From: Halanaerobiaceae bacterium ANBcell28
Lineage (GTDB): Bacteria > Bacillota > Halanaerobiia > Halanaerobiales > DTU029
Length of the DNA: 64,000 nucleotides
Direction of reading: 5' to 3'
Assembly (NCBI GenBank): GCA_037623315.1
Contig: JBBJJH010000004.1
Location: 1-64,000 of the forward strand
Of the stretch, positions 55,999 to 64,000 are shown one piece after another. A program made the position numbers and the translations under genes. Under the pieces are notes generated by a model, which saw only the letters and a program-made list of their open reading frames with translations, had not been told where the DNA came from and ran no database searches. Within the stretch, counting starts at the first letter, position 1, and every line of letters begins with the position of its first letter.

Positions 55999-57567
55999 AT
56001 GAATGAAATTAAAAAAAAGGTGATTTTATGTTTTTTACTAATACTTATCGCAGTCATTTCTATAGCCTGTTCAGAAAATGAAAGTATATTTAATCGTAGT
56101 TATAATATTGAAGTTATAATTGATGGAGTTCAAGAACAAGAACATGTATCTGCATTTAAAATTAGAGATGGAGCAGGATCAATTACTTCTTTCAAGCAAG
56201 AACATTTTGATGGTAAAACTCTTAGAAGAGAAATCAGTATAGAACAAGAAACTAAGTTAACACTTGTAGTTGATAATAGTGAAATTCTTGATCCTGAAGG
56301 AATATATAAACCAGAAACTAAGATTCAAACAGTAGATCGCTTTGATAGTGAAGTTAAGTTTGAGCTTGATTTTCAGACAGAGTTTTCATTAAACATAATA
56401 TTAAATGGTCAAGGTCAAATTACTCCTACACCAGATAAAAATTATTACAAATATAACGAAGAAGTAACAATTACAGCAACTCCAGAAAATAGATTTATAG
56501 AATGGAGAATAGGAGATATAAATATAGTAAATAATTCTACAACAATAATTATTGATAACGATTTGGATATAGAAGCTGTCTTTGAGCGAGCGATAAGTTT
56601 TAAAGATCCAAATTTAGAAGAAAGTATTAGAGATACACTTGAGATAAAAGAAGGAAATATATATCATTCAGATTTTATGGGGATTACTTCACTTAATTTG
56701 AGTAGAAAGAATATATACAATTTAACAGGTTTAGAAGAAGCTAATTTAAGTAATTTGGAAGTACTTGATTTATCTTCAAATCAAATATCAGATATATCTA
56801 TTTTAGCAGAGGTGGATTTAAGTAATTTAAGAAGGCTTCGTTTAAGTGGTAATAATATATCAGATATATCAGTATTAGAAGGTGTTAATTTAAGTAATTT
56901 GGAAGTACTTTGTTTAGTTTTAAATCAAATATCAGATATATCAGTCTTAGCTGCAGTAGATTTAAGTAATTTAGAAAAACTAGACTTGTTTCAGAATCAA
57001 ATATTAGAAATATCAGTTTTATCAGAAGCAGATTTAAGTAATTTAAGAAGTCTAAATTTGGATGATAATCTAATATCAGATATATCAGTTTTAGCAGAGG
57101 CAGATTTGAGCAATTTAGATACTCTTCGTCTACGAAATAATGAAATATCAAATATTACAAGTTTAAAAAAGGCTAATTTTAAAAATATAGGTCTTCTCAA
57201 ATTAAGTGTTAATAATATATCAGATATATCAGTTTTAGCTGAGACTGATTTTAAAAAATTAAGTGTTCTTGACCTAAGAGATAATAATATATCAGATATA
57301 ACAGTTATTGCAGAAGCTGATTTAAGTAATTTAGATTTACTTTGTTTAAAAGATAATAAAATATCAGATCTAAGAGTTTTGGCAGGAGCTGATTTAAGCA
57401 ATTTAAGGACCCTTTTTTTAAGCAATAATAATATAACTGATTTAGAAGGTTTACAATATGTTAATTTTAATAAAGGATTACAAATTAATGCAAGAGGTAA
57501 TGAAATTGCCAATTACAAGAATATTATAGATGAACTGATGAATATTGGAGTACATGTTTATTTTTAG
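55999..57567 (+). CDS. Lipoprotein with leucine-rich repeats (internalin-like)
   Basis: 522 residues. Signal with lipobox SIAC, Cys24. An N-terminal region (about 30-130) has no recognised domain. One divergent InlB-type repeat lies at about 130-195 (NRFIEWRIG). Residues about 215-505 hold roughly eleven 24-residue leucine-rich repeats of the form DLSNLxxLxLxxNxISDIS, ending with a short cap. Such LRRs form a curved binding surface, as in internalins. A surface binding role is inferred. AAAGGGAGAG precedes ATG. Confidence 0.88.
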   Translation: MNEIKKKVILCFLLILIAVISIACSENESIFNRSYNIEVIIDGVQEQEHVSAFKIRDGAGSITSFKQEHFDGKTLRREISIEQETKLTLVVDNSEILDPEGIYKPETKIQTVDRFDSEVKFELDFQTEFSLNIILNGQGQITPTPDKNYYKYNEEVTITATPENRFIEWRIGDINIVNNSTTIIIDNDLDIEAVFERAISFKDPNLEESIRDTLEIKEGNIYHSDFMGITSLNLSRKNIYNLTGLEEANLSNLEVLDLSSNQISDISILAEVDLSNLRRLRLSGNNISDISVLEGVNLSNLEVLCLVLNQISDISVLAAVDLSNLEKLDLFQNQILEISVLSEADLSNLRSLNLDDNLISDISVLAEADLSNLDTLRLRNNEISNITSLKKANFKNIGLLKLSVNNISDISVLAETDFKKLSVLDLRDNNISDITVIAEADLSNLDLLCLKDNKISDLRVLAGADLSNLRTLFLSNNNITDLEGLQYVNFNKGLQINARGNEIANYKNIIDELMNIGVHVYF

Positions 57568-57623
57568 TTATTGACGGATTCTTAATTATTATTATAATTC
57601 TCAAGTAAAAAAACAAGAAATAA

Positions 57624-57658
57624 CAGCAAAACGCTTTCAGAAATGAAGGCGTTTTTGC
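57624..57658 (+). terminator. Terminator after the LRR gene
   Basis: AGCAAAACGCTTTCA and TGAAGGCGTTTTTGCT form a strong stem with a GAAA loop, followed by a T-run. Confidence 0.88.
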
Positions 57659-57718
57659 TTTTTATTAAATTCATTCTTTTGGTATAATTAGTCTACCAAT
57701 ATATAAGAAGAAATAAAT

Positions 57719-57959
57719 GTGAAAAACTCTAAAAAAGCAGGTATAATATTTCTAATTACGGTTTTCGTTCTAGCTTTATCATTTAAGTATATCTATCTTT
57801 TAGGACCAGTAAGTAGTCCTTTTCATCAAAAAAACCTACTTCGAAGAGGTAGAATTACTTCTGAAATGCTTATGATCAATGGGATGGGGTTTTATGGACA
57901 TTTGGGCTATAGATGAAGGAAATAGCTATCCTTATTTACAGTGGGAAAGGGATTAAGAA
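57719..57959 (+). pseudogene. Decayed GLUG lipoprotein gene, 3' remnant with a foreign 5' end
   Basis: The bases from about 57845 to 57959 match the last ~120 bases of paralogues A and B: TAGAATTACTTCTGAAATG, then GGACATTTGGGCTATAGATG, ATAGCTATCCTTATTTACAG and GGGAAAGGGATTAAGAATAG. A deletion and an extra run of bases shift the frame, so the reading frame ends early at 57916. The 5' part from GTG 57719 encodes one hydrophobic helix I cannot place. The gene is non-functional. Confidence 0.75.
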
Positions 57960-57980
57960 TAGTAGTATATATTATGCGAT

Positions 57981-58032
57981 CCCCTTATAGTAGACAGTGG
58001 AAATACAGCTGTTTATTATAAGGGGATTTTTT
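57981..58032 (+). terminator. Hairpin cassette, copy 4
   Basis: CCCCTTATAGTAGACAGTGG with the complementary arm ending TATTATAAGGGG, then six T. It follows the decayed remnant at the same distance as copies 2 and 3 follow their genes. Confidence 0.88.
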
Positions 58033-58290
58033 GTTGTGATAAATTTCATAAAAAGACATGTTCTTGAATATATATATCAAGCGACTTAAATTTATAAAAC
58101 TTAAAAAGTTTATAAATTATGTGATTTTTAAAGTTATGTATGTTACAATATAAATGGATAAAAATTCTTTTATTACTTAAATTTAGAAAATATATTGATA
58201 TTCATTTACGCTAATCTTATTAGACTTAATGTTTAGGTCGTTTTTTTGAGATGAAACTAAGAAAGCACTTTGAATGGAGGTGAAAGACTC

Positions 58291-58308
58291 TTGTCTGTAC
58301 TTAAATAA
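58291..58308 (+). other. Five-codon leader ORF with perfect ribosome site
   Basis: GGAGGTGA (58276-58283), 7 bases, then TTG and TAA after five codons (M-S-V-L-K). A short shared element GTACAAGCTT follows here and after the ORF at 55875. It lies about 75 bases before the giant lipoprotein. The rest of 58033-58290 is AT-rich with no gene. Confidence 0.4.
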
Positions 58309-58383
58309 TTTTAGTACAAGCTTAATTACTTATTTTTTATTTGTTTGAAGAAAAATTGATTAAAAAAGGGGAGATGTAAAATT

Positions 58384-61300
58384 ATGAAGAAAGCAGTATT
58401 TATTTTCTTAGTTTTCTGTGTTTTTTTATCTTTGACAGCTTGTGATAATGATGAGCCTGAATTTACGTTAGAACTAGAAATGACTGGTTCCGGTTCGGGA
58501 GTGATACGTCCAGCAGTTGGTAAACATACATATAATGAGGGTGAATTAATAACTATTGAAGCAGAGCCAGATGAAGGTTCAAAATTTGTAGAATGGCAAG
58601 GAGAAGTAACAGAAAGCAAAGTAGAAGGTAATGTTTATAGCACAAAGGTTCAGATGCTTAAAGATCAAAAAGTAATTGTAGTTTTTGATCTTATTGAGGA
58701 AAGTAAAAGTGCAGAAATTAGTCCAGAACATGCAATATTTAATAGAAGCGAATCTTATCAAGAAGACATAATGATTGAAGTATTCTGGAATGATGCTGAA
58801 AGAATTATAGATATACAACACGATGGACAATCATTGGGAGAAAATGATTATACTGTAGAAGATAATACCTTAACTATCAAGAAAGAATATCTAGCAGGCC
58901 TTGAAATTGGAGAAATATCATTGGATATAGAATTTAACGCAGGTATAAATAGAGAGTTCAAAATTGATATAATAGAAAGCACAGATGCACAAATAACACC
59001 TAGCAGTAAAAGCTTTGATTTAAATGAAATATATCAAAAAGACCTTGAATTCTCTATAGCATTTAATGATGGAGAGAGTATAGAAAATATTAAACACAAT
59101 GATTCATTACTAGACAATGATAACTATCATATAGGTGATGAAGTTTTAACAATTAAAAAAGAGTTTCTTGAAACTTTTTCAAGTGGAACTGTTCTAAACT
59201 TAGAGATAGAATTTGCTCAAGGATCTCCAGCAACTATAGAAATAAATATAATAAAGACAGTTAATGCAGAAATTGAACTTCAAAAAGATAGCTTTGATAA
59301 AAACGAATTATACCAGGAAGACATAGAAATACAGATAAAGTGGAATGATGCAGGAAATATAGAAGCTATAAAAAACAATGGTGAATTCTTAGAACATAAT
59401 GAAGATTATACATTGATAAATGATACATTAATCATTAGTAAAGATTATCTTGCCTCATTTGATGACGTGAATTTAGAGATAGTCTTTGATATGGGAGCAT
59501 CTGCCTTTGCAAGAATAGAGATATTAGAAACAATAAATGCAAGCATTGACCCAGATCATGCTGTATTTAATAGAAGCCAATTTTATCAAGAAGACATAGT
59601 GATTGAAGTAGTCTGGAATAATGCTGAAAGCATAAATGAAATAAAAAACGATGGTCAATCATTAGGAGAAAATGATTATTCTCTAGAAGATAATACCTTA
59701 ACTATCAAGAAAGAATATTTAGCAGACCTTGATATTGGAGAAATATCATTAGATATAGAATTTAACGCAGGTATGAATAGAGAGTTGAAAATTGATATAA
59801 TAGAAAGCACAGATGCTCAAATAACACCTAGCAGTAAAAGCTTTGATTTAAGTGAAATATATCAAAAAGACCTTGAATTCTCTATAGCATTTAATGATGG
59901 AGAAAGTATTGAAAATATTAAACACAATGATTCATCACTAGATAATGATAACTATCATATAGATAATGAAGTTTTAACAATTAAAAAAGAGTTTCTTGAA
60001 ACTTTTTCAAGTGGAACTGTTCTAAACTTAGAGATAGAATTTGCTCAAGGATCTCCAGCAACTATAGAAATAAATATAATAAAGACAGTTAATGCAGAAA
60101 TTGAACTTCAAAAAGATAGCTTTGATAAAAACGAATTATACCAGGAAGACATAGAAATACAGATAGAGTGGAATGATGCAGGAAATATAGAAGCTATAAA
60201 AAACAATGATGAATTCTTAGTGTTTGATGAAGATTATACATTGACAAATGATACATTAACCATTAGTAAAGACTATCTAGCTTCATGTGATGATGTGAAT
60301 TTAGAGATAGTCTTTGATAAGGGAGCATCTGCTTTTGTAGAAATAGAGATAATGGAGACAACAAATGCCAGTATTGACCCAGATTATGCTGTATTTAATA
60401 AAAACGAAGCATATCAAGAAGACATAGTGATTGAAATAGTCTGGAAAGATGCTGAAATAATTATAGGTATACAACACGATGGTCAATCATTAGGAGAAAA
60501 TGATTATACTGTAGAAGATGATATCTTAATTATCAAGAAAGAATATCTAGCAAAACTTGATATTGGAGAAATATCATTGGATATAGAATTTAACGCAGGT
60601 ATAAATAGAGAGTTGAAAATTGATATAATAGAAAGCACAGATGCACAAATTACACCTAGCAGTAAAAGCTTTGATTTAAATGAAATATATCAAAAAGACG
60701 TTGAATTCTCTATAGCATTTAATGATGGAGAGAGTATAGAAAATATTAAACACAATGATTCATTACTAGACAATGATAACTATCATATAGGTGATGAAGT
60801 TTTAACAATTAAAAAAGAGTTTCTTGAAACTTTTTCAAGTGGAACTGTTCTAAACTTAGAGATAGAATTTGCTCAAGGATCTCCAGCAACTATAGAAATA
60901 AATATAATAAAGACAGTTAATGCAGAAATTGAACTTCAAAAAGATAGCTTTGATAAAAACGAATTATACCAGGAAGACATAGAAATACAGATAGAGTGGA
61001 ATGATGCAGGAAATATAGAAGCTATAAAAAACAATGATGAATTCTTAGTGTTTGATGAAGATTATACATTGACAAATGATACATTAACCATTAGTAAAGA
61101 CTATCTAGCTTCATGTGATGATGTGAATTTAGAGATAGTCTTTGATAAGGGAGCATCTGCTTTTGTAGAAATAGAGATAATGGAGACAACAAATGCCAGT
61201 ATTACTCCAGATTACGTTGAATTTAATAAAAGTGAAGCAAGTGATATAGAAATAAATATTGAATGGAATGATTCTAAAGGCATAAATGAAATAAAACATA

Positions 61301-64000
61301 ATGATGATGTTTTAATAGAAGGGGAGAATTATAATATAAGTGAGAATACCCTTATTATTACTAAAGAATATTTATTATCTCTTGATGATGGTTCATACAA
61401 GTTTGAAATTGACTTTTTAAGAGGGGTCAATGCTTCAATAACAGTTGATATTGCCTTCTTTTTACCAAATTTAATTAATGAAAACATTACTCTTGATCAA
61501 AACTATACTATTATAGGAGACTTATATTTGCTAGGAGGCACAATTAATTTAAATGGATATAATCTTACTGTTAAAGGCAATATTTATCAATTTGGTGGGA
61601 GAATGGATATTAGTAATGGAGCTTTATTTGTAGAAATGGATTATCGTTTGCAGCAAAAAGTAACACTTAACAATCAAGTTATCTTTAGCGATAGCGATGG
61701 TTATTTAAGAATGCGGGAAGAAGATGGATATGTATTAGTAAAAGGAGATTTTGTAACACAATCAAGAAATTCACATTCTGGTTGGTTAATTCATGGAGTG
61801 TTAGAACTAAAAGGAGACTTTTATCAAAAAGAAGTAAGTAATAATTCAAATAGTCGTAACAATTTTTATGCTAGGGATGAACATAGAGTGAAGTTCTCGG
61901 GAGATGAAACGCAAAAAATACATTTTGATAGTCCTAGAAATTCAAGGTTTGCACGCTGTAGTTTTAAACATAAAAACATAGAATTTATAACAGGCGTAGG
62001 GGGATGGGTACTTGATGGTGATGTAACTATAAGCAATTCAATAGAACATGGATTTGGAGGCACATTAGATCTTGGTGGCCATAAATTTACAATTGAAGGA
62101 GATTTTGAGCAAAACACTTTCGGTACTATTAAATCAGATAAAAATGAAGGAACTTTTAAGGTAAAAGGTAATTTACACCATAAAGACGGGACATTTGATT
62201 TAGGAAATGAAGGAACTTTAAAAATAGAAGAAAATCTTTATCAATCCGGTGGGACAATGACAATAAATGATGGTAATTTGATAGTAGAAAAAGATTACCG
62301 AATTCAAAGTGTTGTAGAAGAAGATGGAGATATTTCATATAACGATAGTAGTGGTATTTTAAGTATGCAGAAAAAAGAAGGACATGTATTAGTTAAAGGA
62401 GATTTTGTAACACAATCAAGCAATTTTAGCAATCTAACAGATGGAGTATTAGAACTCAAAAGTGACTTTTATCAAATAGAAAGACGTACAAATAATTTTA
62501 ATGCTAGCGGAGATCATAGAGTAATATTTTCAGGAGAGGAAACTCAAAAAATATATTTTGACAATCCTAGAAATTCAAGATTTGCACGCTGTAGCTTTGA
62601 TAATAAGAACATAAAATTTTTAACAGGCGTAGGGGGATGGGTACTTGATGGTGATGTAACTATAAGCAATTCAATAGAACATGGATTTGGAGGCACATTA
62701 GATCTTGGTGGCCATAAATTTACAATTGAAGGAGATTTTGAGCAAAACACTTTCGGTACTATTAAATCAGATAAAAATGAAGGAACTTTTAAGGTAAAAG
62801 GTAATTTACACCATAAAGACGGGACATTTGATTTAGGAAATGAAGGAACTTTAAAAATAGAAGAAAATCTTTATCAATCCGGTGGGACAATGACAATAAA
62901 TGATGGTAATTTGATAGTAGAAAAAGATTACCGAATTCAAAGTGTTGTAGAAGAAGATGGAGATATTTCATATAACGATAGTAGTGGTATTTTAAGTATG
63001 CAGAAAAAAGAAGGACATGTATTAGTTAAAGGAGATTTTGTAACACAATCAAGCAATTTTAGCAATCTAACAGATGGAGTATTAGAACTCAAAAGTGACT
63101 TTTATCAAATAGAAAGACGTACAAATAATTTTAATGCTAGCGGAGATCATAGAGTAATATTTTCAGGAGAGGAAACTCAAAAAATATATTTTGACAATCC
63201 TAGAAATTCAAGATTTGCACGCTGTAGCTTTGATAATAAGAACATAAAATTTTTAACAGGCGTAGGGGGATGGGTACTTGATGGTGATGTAACTATAAGC
63301 AATTCAATAGAACATGGATTTGGAGGCACATTAGATCTTGGTGGCCATAAATTTACAATTGAAGGAGATTTTGAGCAAAACACTTTCGGTACTATTAAAT
63401 CAGATAAAAATGAAGGAAATTTTCAGGTAAAAGGTAATTTGCACCATAAAGACGGGACATTTGATTTAGAAAACGAATTAACATTAAAAGTTCAGGAAAA
63501 TCTTTATCAGTCCGGTGGGACAATGACGATAGAAAATGGTAATTTGATAGTAGAAAAAGATTACCGTATTCAAAGTGTTGTAGAAGAGGATGGAGAAATT
63601 TCATATAAAGATAGTAATGGTTATTTAAATATGGAGAAAGAAGACGGAAATGTATTAGTAAAAGGGGATTTTGTAACCCAATCAAGATATAGTCATGATG
63701 GACGTCTAACAAATGGAAAGTTAGAATTAAAAGGAGACTTTTACCAAAGAGAAGGTCGTAGAAATAATTTTTATGCTAGTGATGACCATAGAGTAAAGTT
63801 CTCAGGAGAGGAAACTCAAAAAATACATTTTGATAGTCCTAGAAATTCAAGATTCGAAAGCTGTAGCTTTGATAATAAAAACATAGAGTTTTTAACAGGC
63901 GTAGGGGGATGGGTACTTGATGGTGATGTAACTATAAGCAATTCAATAGAACATGGATTTGGAGGCACATTAGATCTTGGTGGCCATAAATTTACAATTG
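58384..64000 (+). CDS. Giant lipoprotein with X2-like modules and tandem beta repeats (runs off the window)
   Basis: Open from ATG 58384 to the window edge, at least 1872 codons. AAAGGGGAGA precedes ATG. Lipobox LTAC, Cys20, followed by Asp at +2. Residues about 27-100 are one divergent InlB-type repeat (SKFVEWQGE). Then come ten X2-like immunoglobulin-type modules of about 92 residues (about 110-1024), each with a V-shaped signature such as YTVEDNTLTIKKEYL. They are arranged as a three-module unit of 828 bases repeated three times, plus one. Residues about 1025-1872 are repeats of a second, unnamed beta-rich unit (LDLGGHKFTIEGDF). X2 modules occur in cellulosomal and other surface proteins. 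The function as a large surface or extracellular-matrix protein is inferred. Confidence 0.88.
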   Translation, partial: MKKAVFIFLVFCVFLSLTACDNDEPEFTLELEMTGSGSGVIRPAVGKHTYNEGELITIEAEPDEGSKFVEWQGEVTESKVEGNVYSTKVQMLKDQKVIVVFDLIEESKSAEISPEHAIFNRSESYQEDIMIEVFWNDAERIIDIQHDGQSLGENDYTVEDNTLTIKKEYLAGLEIGEISLDIEFNAGINREFKIDIIESTDAQITPSSKSFDLNEIYQKDLEFSIAFNDGESIENIKHNDSLLDNDNYHIGDEVLTIKKEFLETFSSGTVLNLEIEFAQGSPATIEINIIKTVNAEIELQKDSFDKNELYQEDIEIQIKWNDAGNIEAIKNNGEFLEHNEDYTLINDTLIISKDYLASFDDVNLEIVFDMGASAFARIEILETINASIDPDHAVFNRSQFYQEDIVIEVVWNNAESINEIKNDGQSLGENDYSLEDNTLTIKKEYLADLDIGEISLDIEFNAGMNRELKIDIIESTDAQITPSSKSFDLSEIYQKDLEFSIAFNDGESIENIKHNDSSLDNDNYHIDNEVLTIKKEFLETFSSGTVLNLEIEFAQGSPATIEINIIKTVNAEIELQKDSFDKNELYQEDIEIQIEWNDAGNIEAIKNNDEFLVFDEDYTLTNDTLTISKDYLASCDDVNLEIVFDKGASAFVEIEIMETTNASIDPDYAVFNKNEAYQEDIVIEIVWKDAEIIIGIQHDGQSLGENDYTVEDDILIIKKEYLAKLDIGEISLDIEFNAGINRELKIDIIESTDAQITPSSKSFDLNEIYQKDVEFSIAFNDGESIENIKHNDSLLDNDNYHIGDEVLTIKKEFLETFSSGTVLNLEIEFAQGSPATIEINIIKTVNAEIELQKDSFDKNELYQEDIEIQIEWNDAGNIEAIKNNDEFLVFDEDYTLTNDTLTISKDYLASCDDVNLEIVFDKGASAFVEIEIMETTNASITPDYVEFNKSEASDIEINIEWNDSKGINEIKHNDDVLIEGENYNISENTLIITKEYLLSLDDGSYKFEIDFLRGVNASITVDIAFFLPNLINENITLDQNYTIIGDLYLLGGTINLNGYNLTVKGNIYQFGGRMDISNGALFVEMDYRLQQKVTLNNQVIFSDSDGYLRMREEDGYVLVKGDFVTQSRNSHSGWLIHGVLELKGDFYQKEVSNNSNSRNNFYARDEHRVKFSGDETQKIHFDSPRNSRFARCSFKHKNIEFITGVGGWVLDGDVTISNSIEHGFGGTLDLGGHKFTIEGDFEQNTFGTIKSDKNEGTFKVKGNLHHKDGTFDLGNEGTLKIEENLYQSGGTMTINDGNLIVEKDYRIQSVVEEDGDISYNDSSGILSMQKKEGHVLVKGDFVTQSSNFSNLTDGVLELKSDFYQIERRTNNFNASGDHRVIFSGEETQKIYFDNPRNSRFARCSFDNKNIKFLTGVGGWVLDGDVTISNSIEHGFGGTLDLGGHKFTIEGDFEQNTFGTIKSDKNEGTFKVKGNLHHKDGTFDLGNEGTLKIEENLYQSGGTMTINDGNLIVEKDYRIQSVVEEDGDISYNDSSGILSMQKKEGHVLVKGDFVTQSSNFSNLTDGVLELKSDFYQIERRTNNFNASGDHRVIFSGEETQKIYFDNPRNSRFARCSFDNKNIKFLTGVGGWVLDGDVTISNSIEHGFGGTLDLGGHKFTIEGDFEQNTFGTIKSDKNEGNFQVKGNLHHKDGTFDLENELTLKVQENLYQSGGTMTIENGNLIVEKDYRIQSVVEEDGEISYKDSNGYLNMEKEDGNVLVKGDFVTQSRYSHDGRLTNGKLELKGDFYQREGRRNNFYASDDHRVKFSGEETQKIHFDSPRNSRFESCSFDNKNIEFLTGVGGWVLDGDVTISNSIEHGFGGTLDLGGHKFTI
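58987..61198 (+). repeat. 828-bp coding super-repeat of X2-like modules
   Basis: Modules beginning at 58987, 59815 and 60643 are near-identical, as are those at 59266, 60094 and 60922: the period is exactly 828 bases (276 codons, three modules). The third type starts at 59542 and 60370. Copies two and three differ by few bases. Confidence 0.92.
62065..64000 (+). repeat. 633-bp tandem coding repeat
   Basis: TTAGATCTTGGTGGCCATAA recurs at 62065, 62698, 63331 and 63970, giving periods of 633, 633 and 639 bases. Units 62065-62697 and 62698-63330 appear identical base for base. The unit before 62065 and the one after 63331 have diverged. Confidence 0.92.

Noticed and set aside
56997-57512. 171-codon Leu/Lys/Ser-rich frame on the minus strand over the LRR region
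   Set aside because: Antisense of the 24-residue leucine-rich repeats; it merely repeats with the same period and has no ribosome site.
61866-63712. Several open frames of 60-105 codons on the minus strand, repeated with the same sequence
   Set aside because: They are antisense shadows of the 633-bp coding repeats of the giant lipoprotein; their recurrence only reflects the repeats on the other strand.

Overview
The window is AT-rich DNA from a low-GC, spore-gene-carrying anaerobic Firmicute. The best fit is the order Halanaerobiales, for example a Halocella-like cellulolytic halophile. This rests on gene order, T-box leaders, frequent TTG starts, acidic proteins and YtxC/YunB sporulation proteins, plus a surface cellulase. 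The order is inferred and the species is not determined. Most of the window is a conserved chromosomal backbone. Three regions are accessory or decaying.

Left part (1-20 kb): a T-box-controlled methionyl-tRNA synthetase, a SHOCT/DUF4190 membrane protein, a DUF421 protein, an HI0933-type flavoprotein and a DUF116-like gene that has lost its middle. Next come a lipoprotein GH5 glucanase with four CBM17/28-like modules and a first GLUG-repeat lipoprotein. A gene graveyard follows (about 11.6-13.0 kb) with remnants of an ABC permease, a possible beta-barrel protein and a flavoprotein. Intact paralogues of the permease and the flavoprotein lie in this same window. After an M32 carboxypeptidase come truncated nitroreductase and methyltransferase genes, a cupin, a three-gene ABC exporter and a phosphoglycerate-mutase-like metalloenzyme.

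Middle (20-50.7 kb): tRNA-Leu on the minus strand, an LCP protein, and seven plus-strand tRNAs in two clusters. Then ytxC, T-box-thrS, leader-infC-rpmI-rplT, a TrmH/SpoU methyltransferase, a yqzL-like small gene, T-box-pheS-pheT, zapA-cvpA-mutS2, PBP1A (minus), yunB, a PerM/AI-2E-type transporter, and alaS-ireB-(three-gene membrane module)-ruvX-DUF1292. This is translation, cell-division and envelope housekeeping. The module between ireB and ruvX combines a phosphatase-fold polytopic protein, an FtsA/PilM-like actin fold protein and a single-pass baseplate-J-like protein.

Right part (50.7-64 kb): an island of surface lipoproteins. Two near-duplicate InlB-repeat/GLUG genes, an LRR lipoprotein, a decayed GLUG remnant and a giant lipoprotein (at least 1872 residues, running off the window) follow one another. 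The giant one has ten X2-like modules in a three-module super-repeat, followed by 633-bp tandem repeats that look identical. The genes are separated by copies of one hairpin, and three of these carry a matching promoter. Two share a leader with a 5-codon ORF behind a perfect Shine-Dalgarno sequence. This island, together with the cellulase locus, is the best candidate for an undescribed surface system. Its function is inferred only from domain types.
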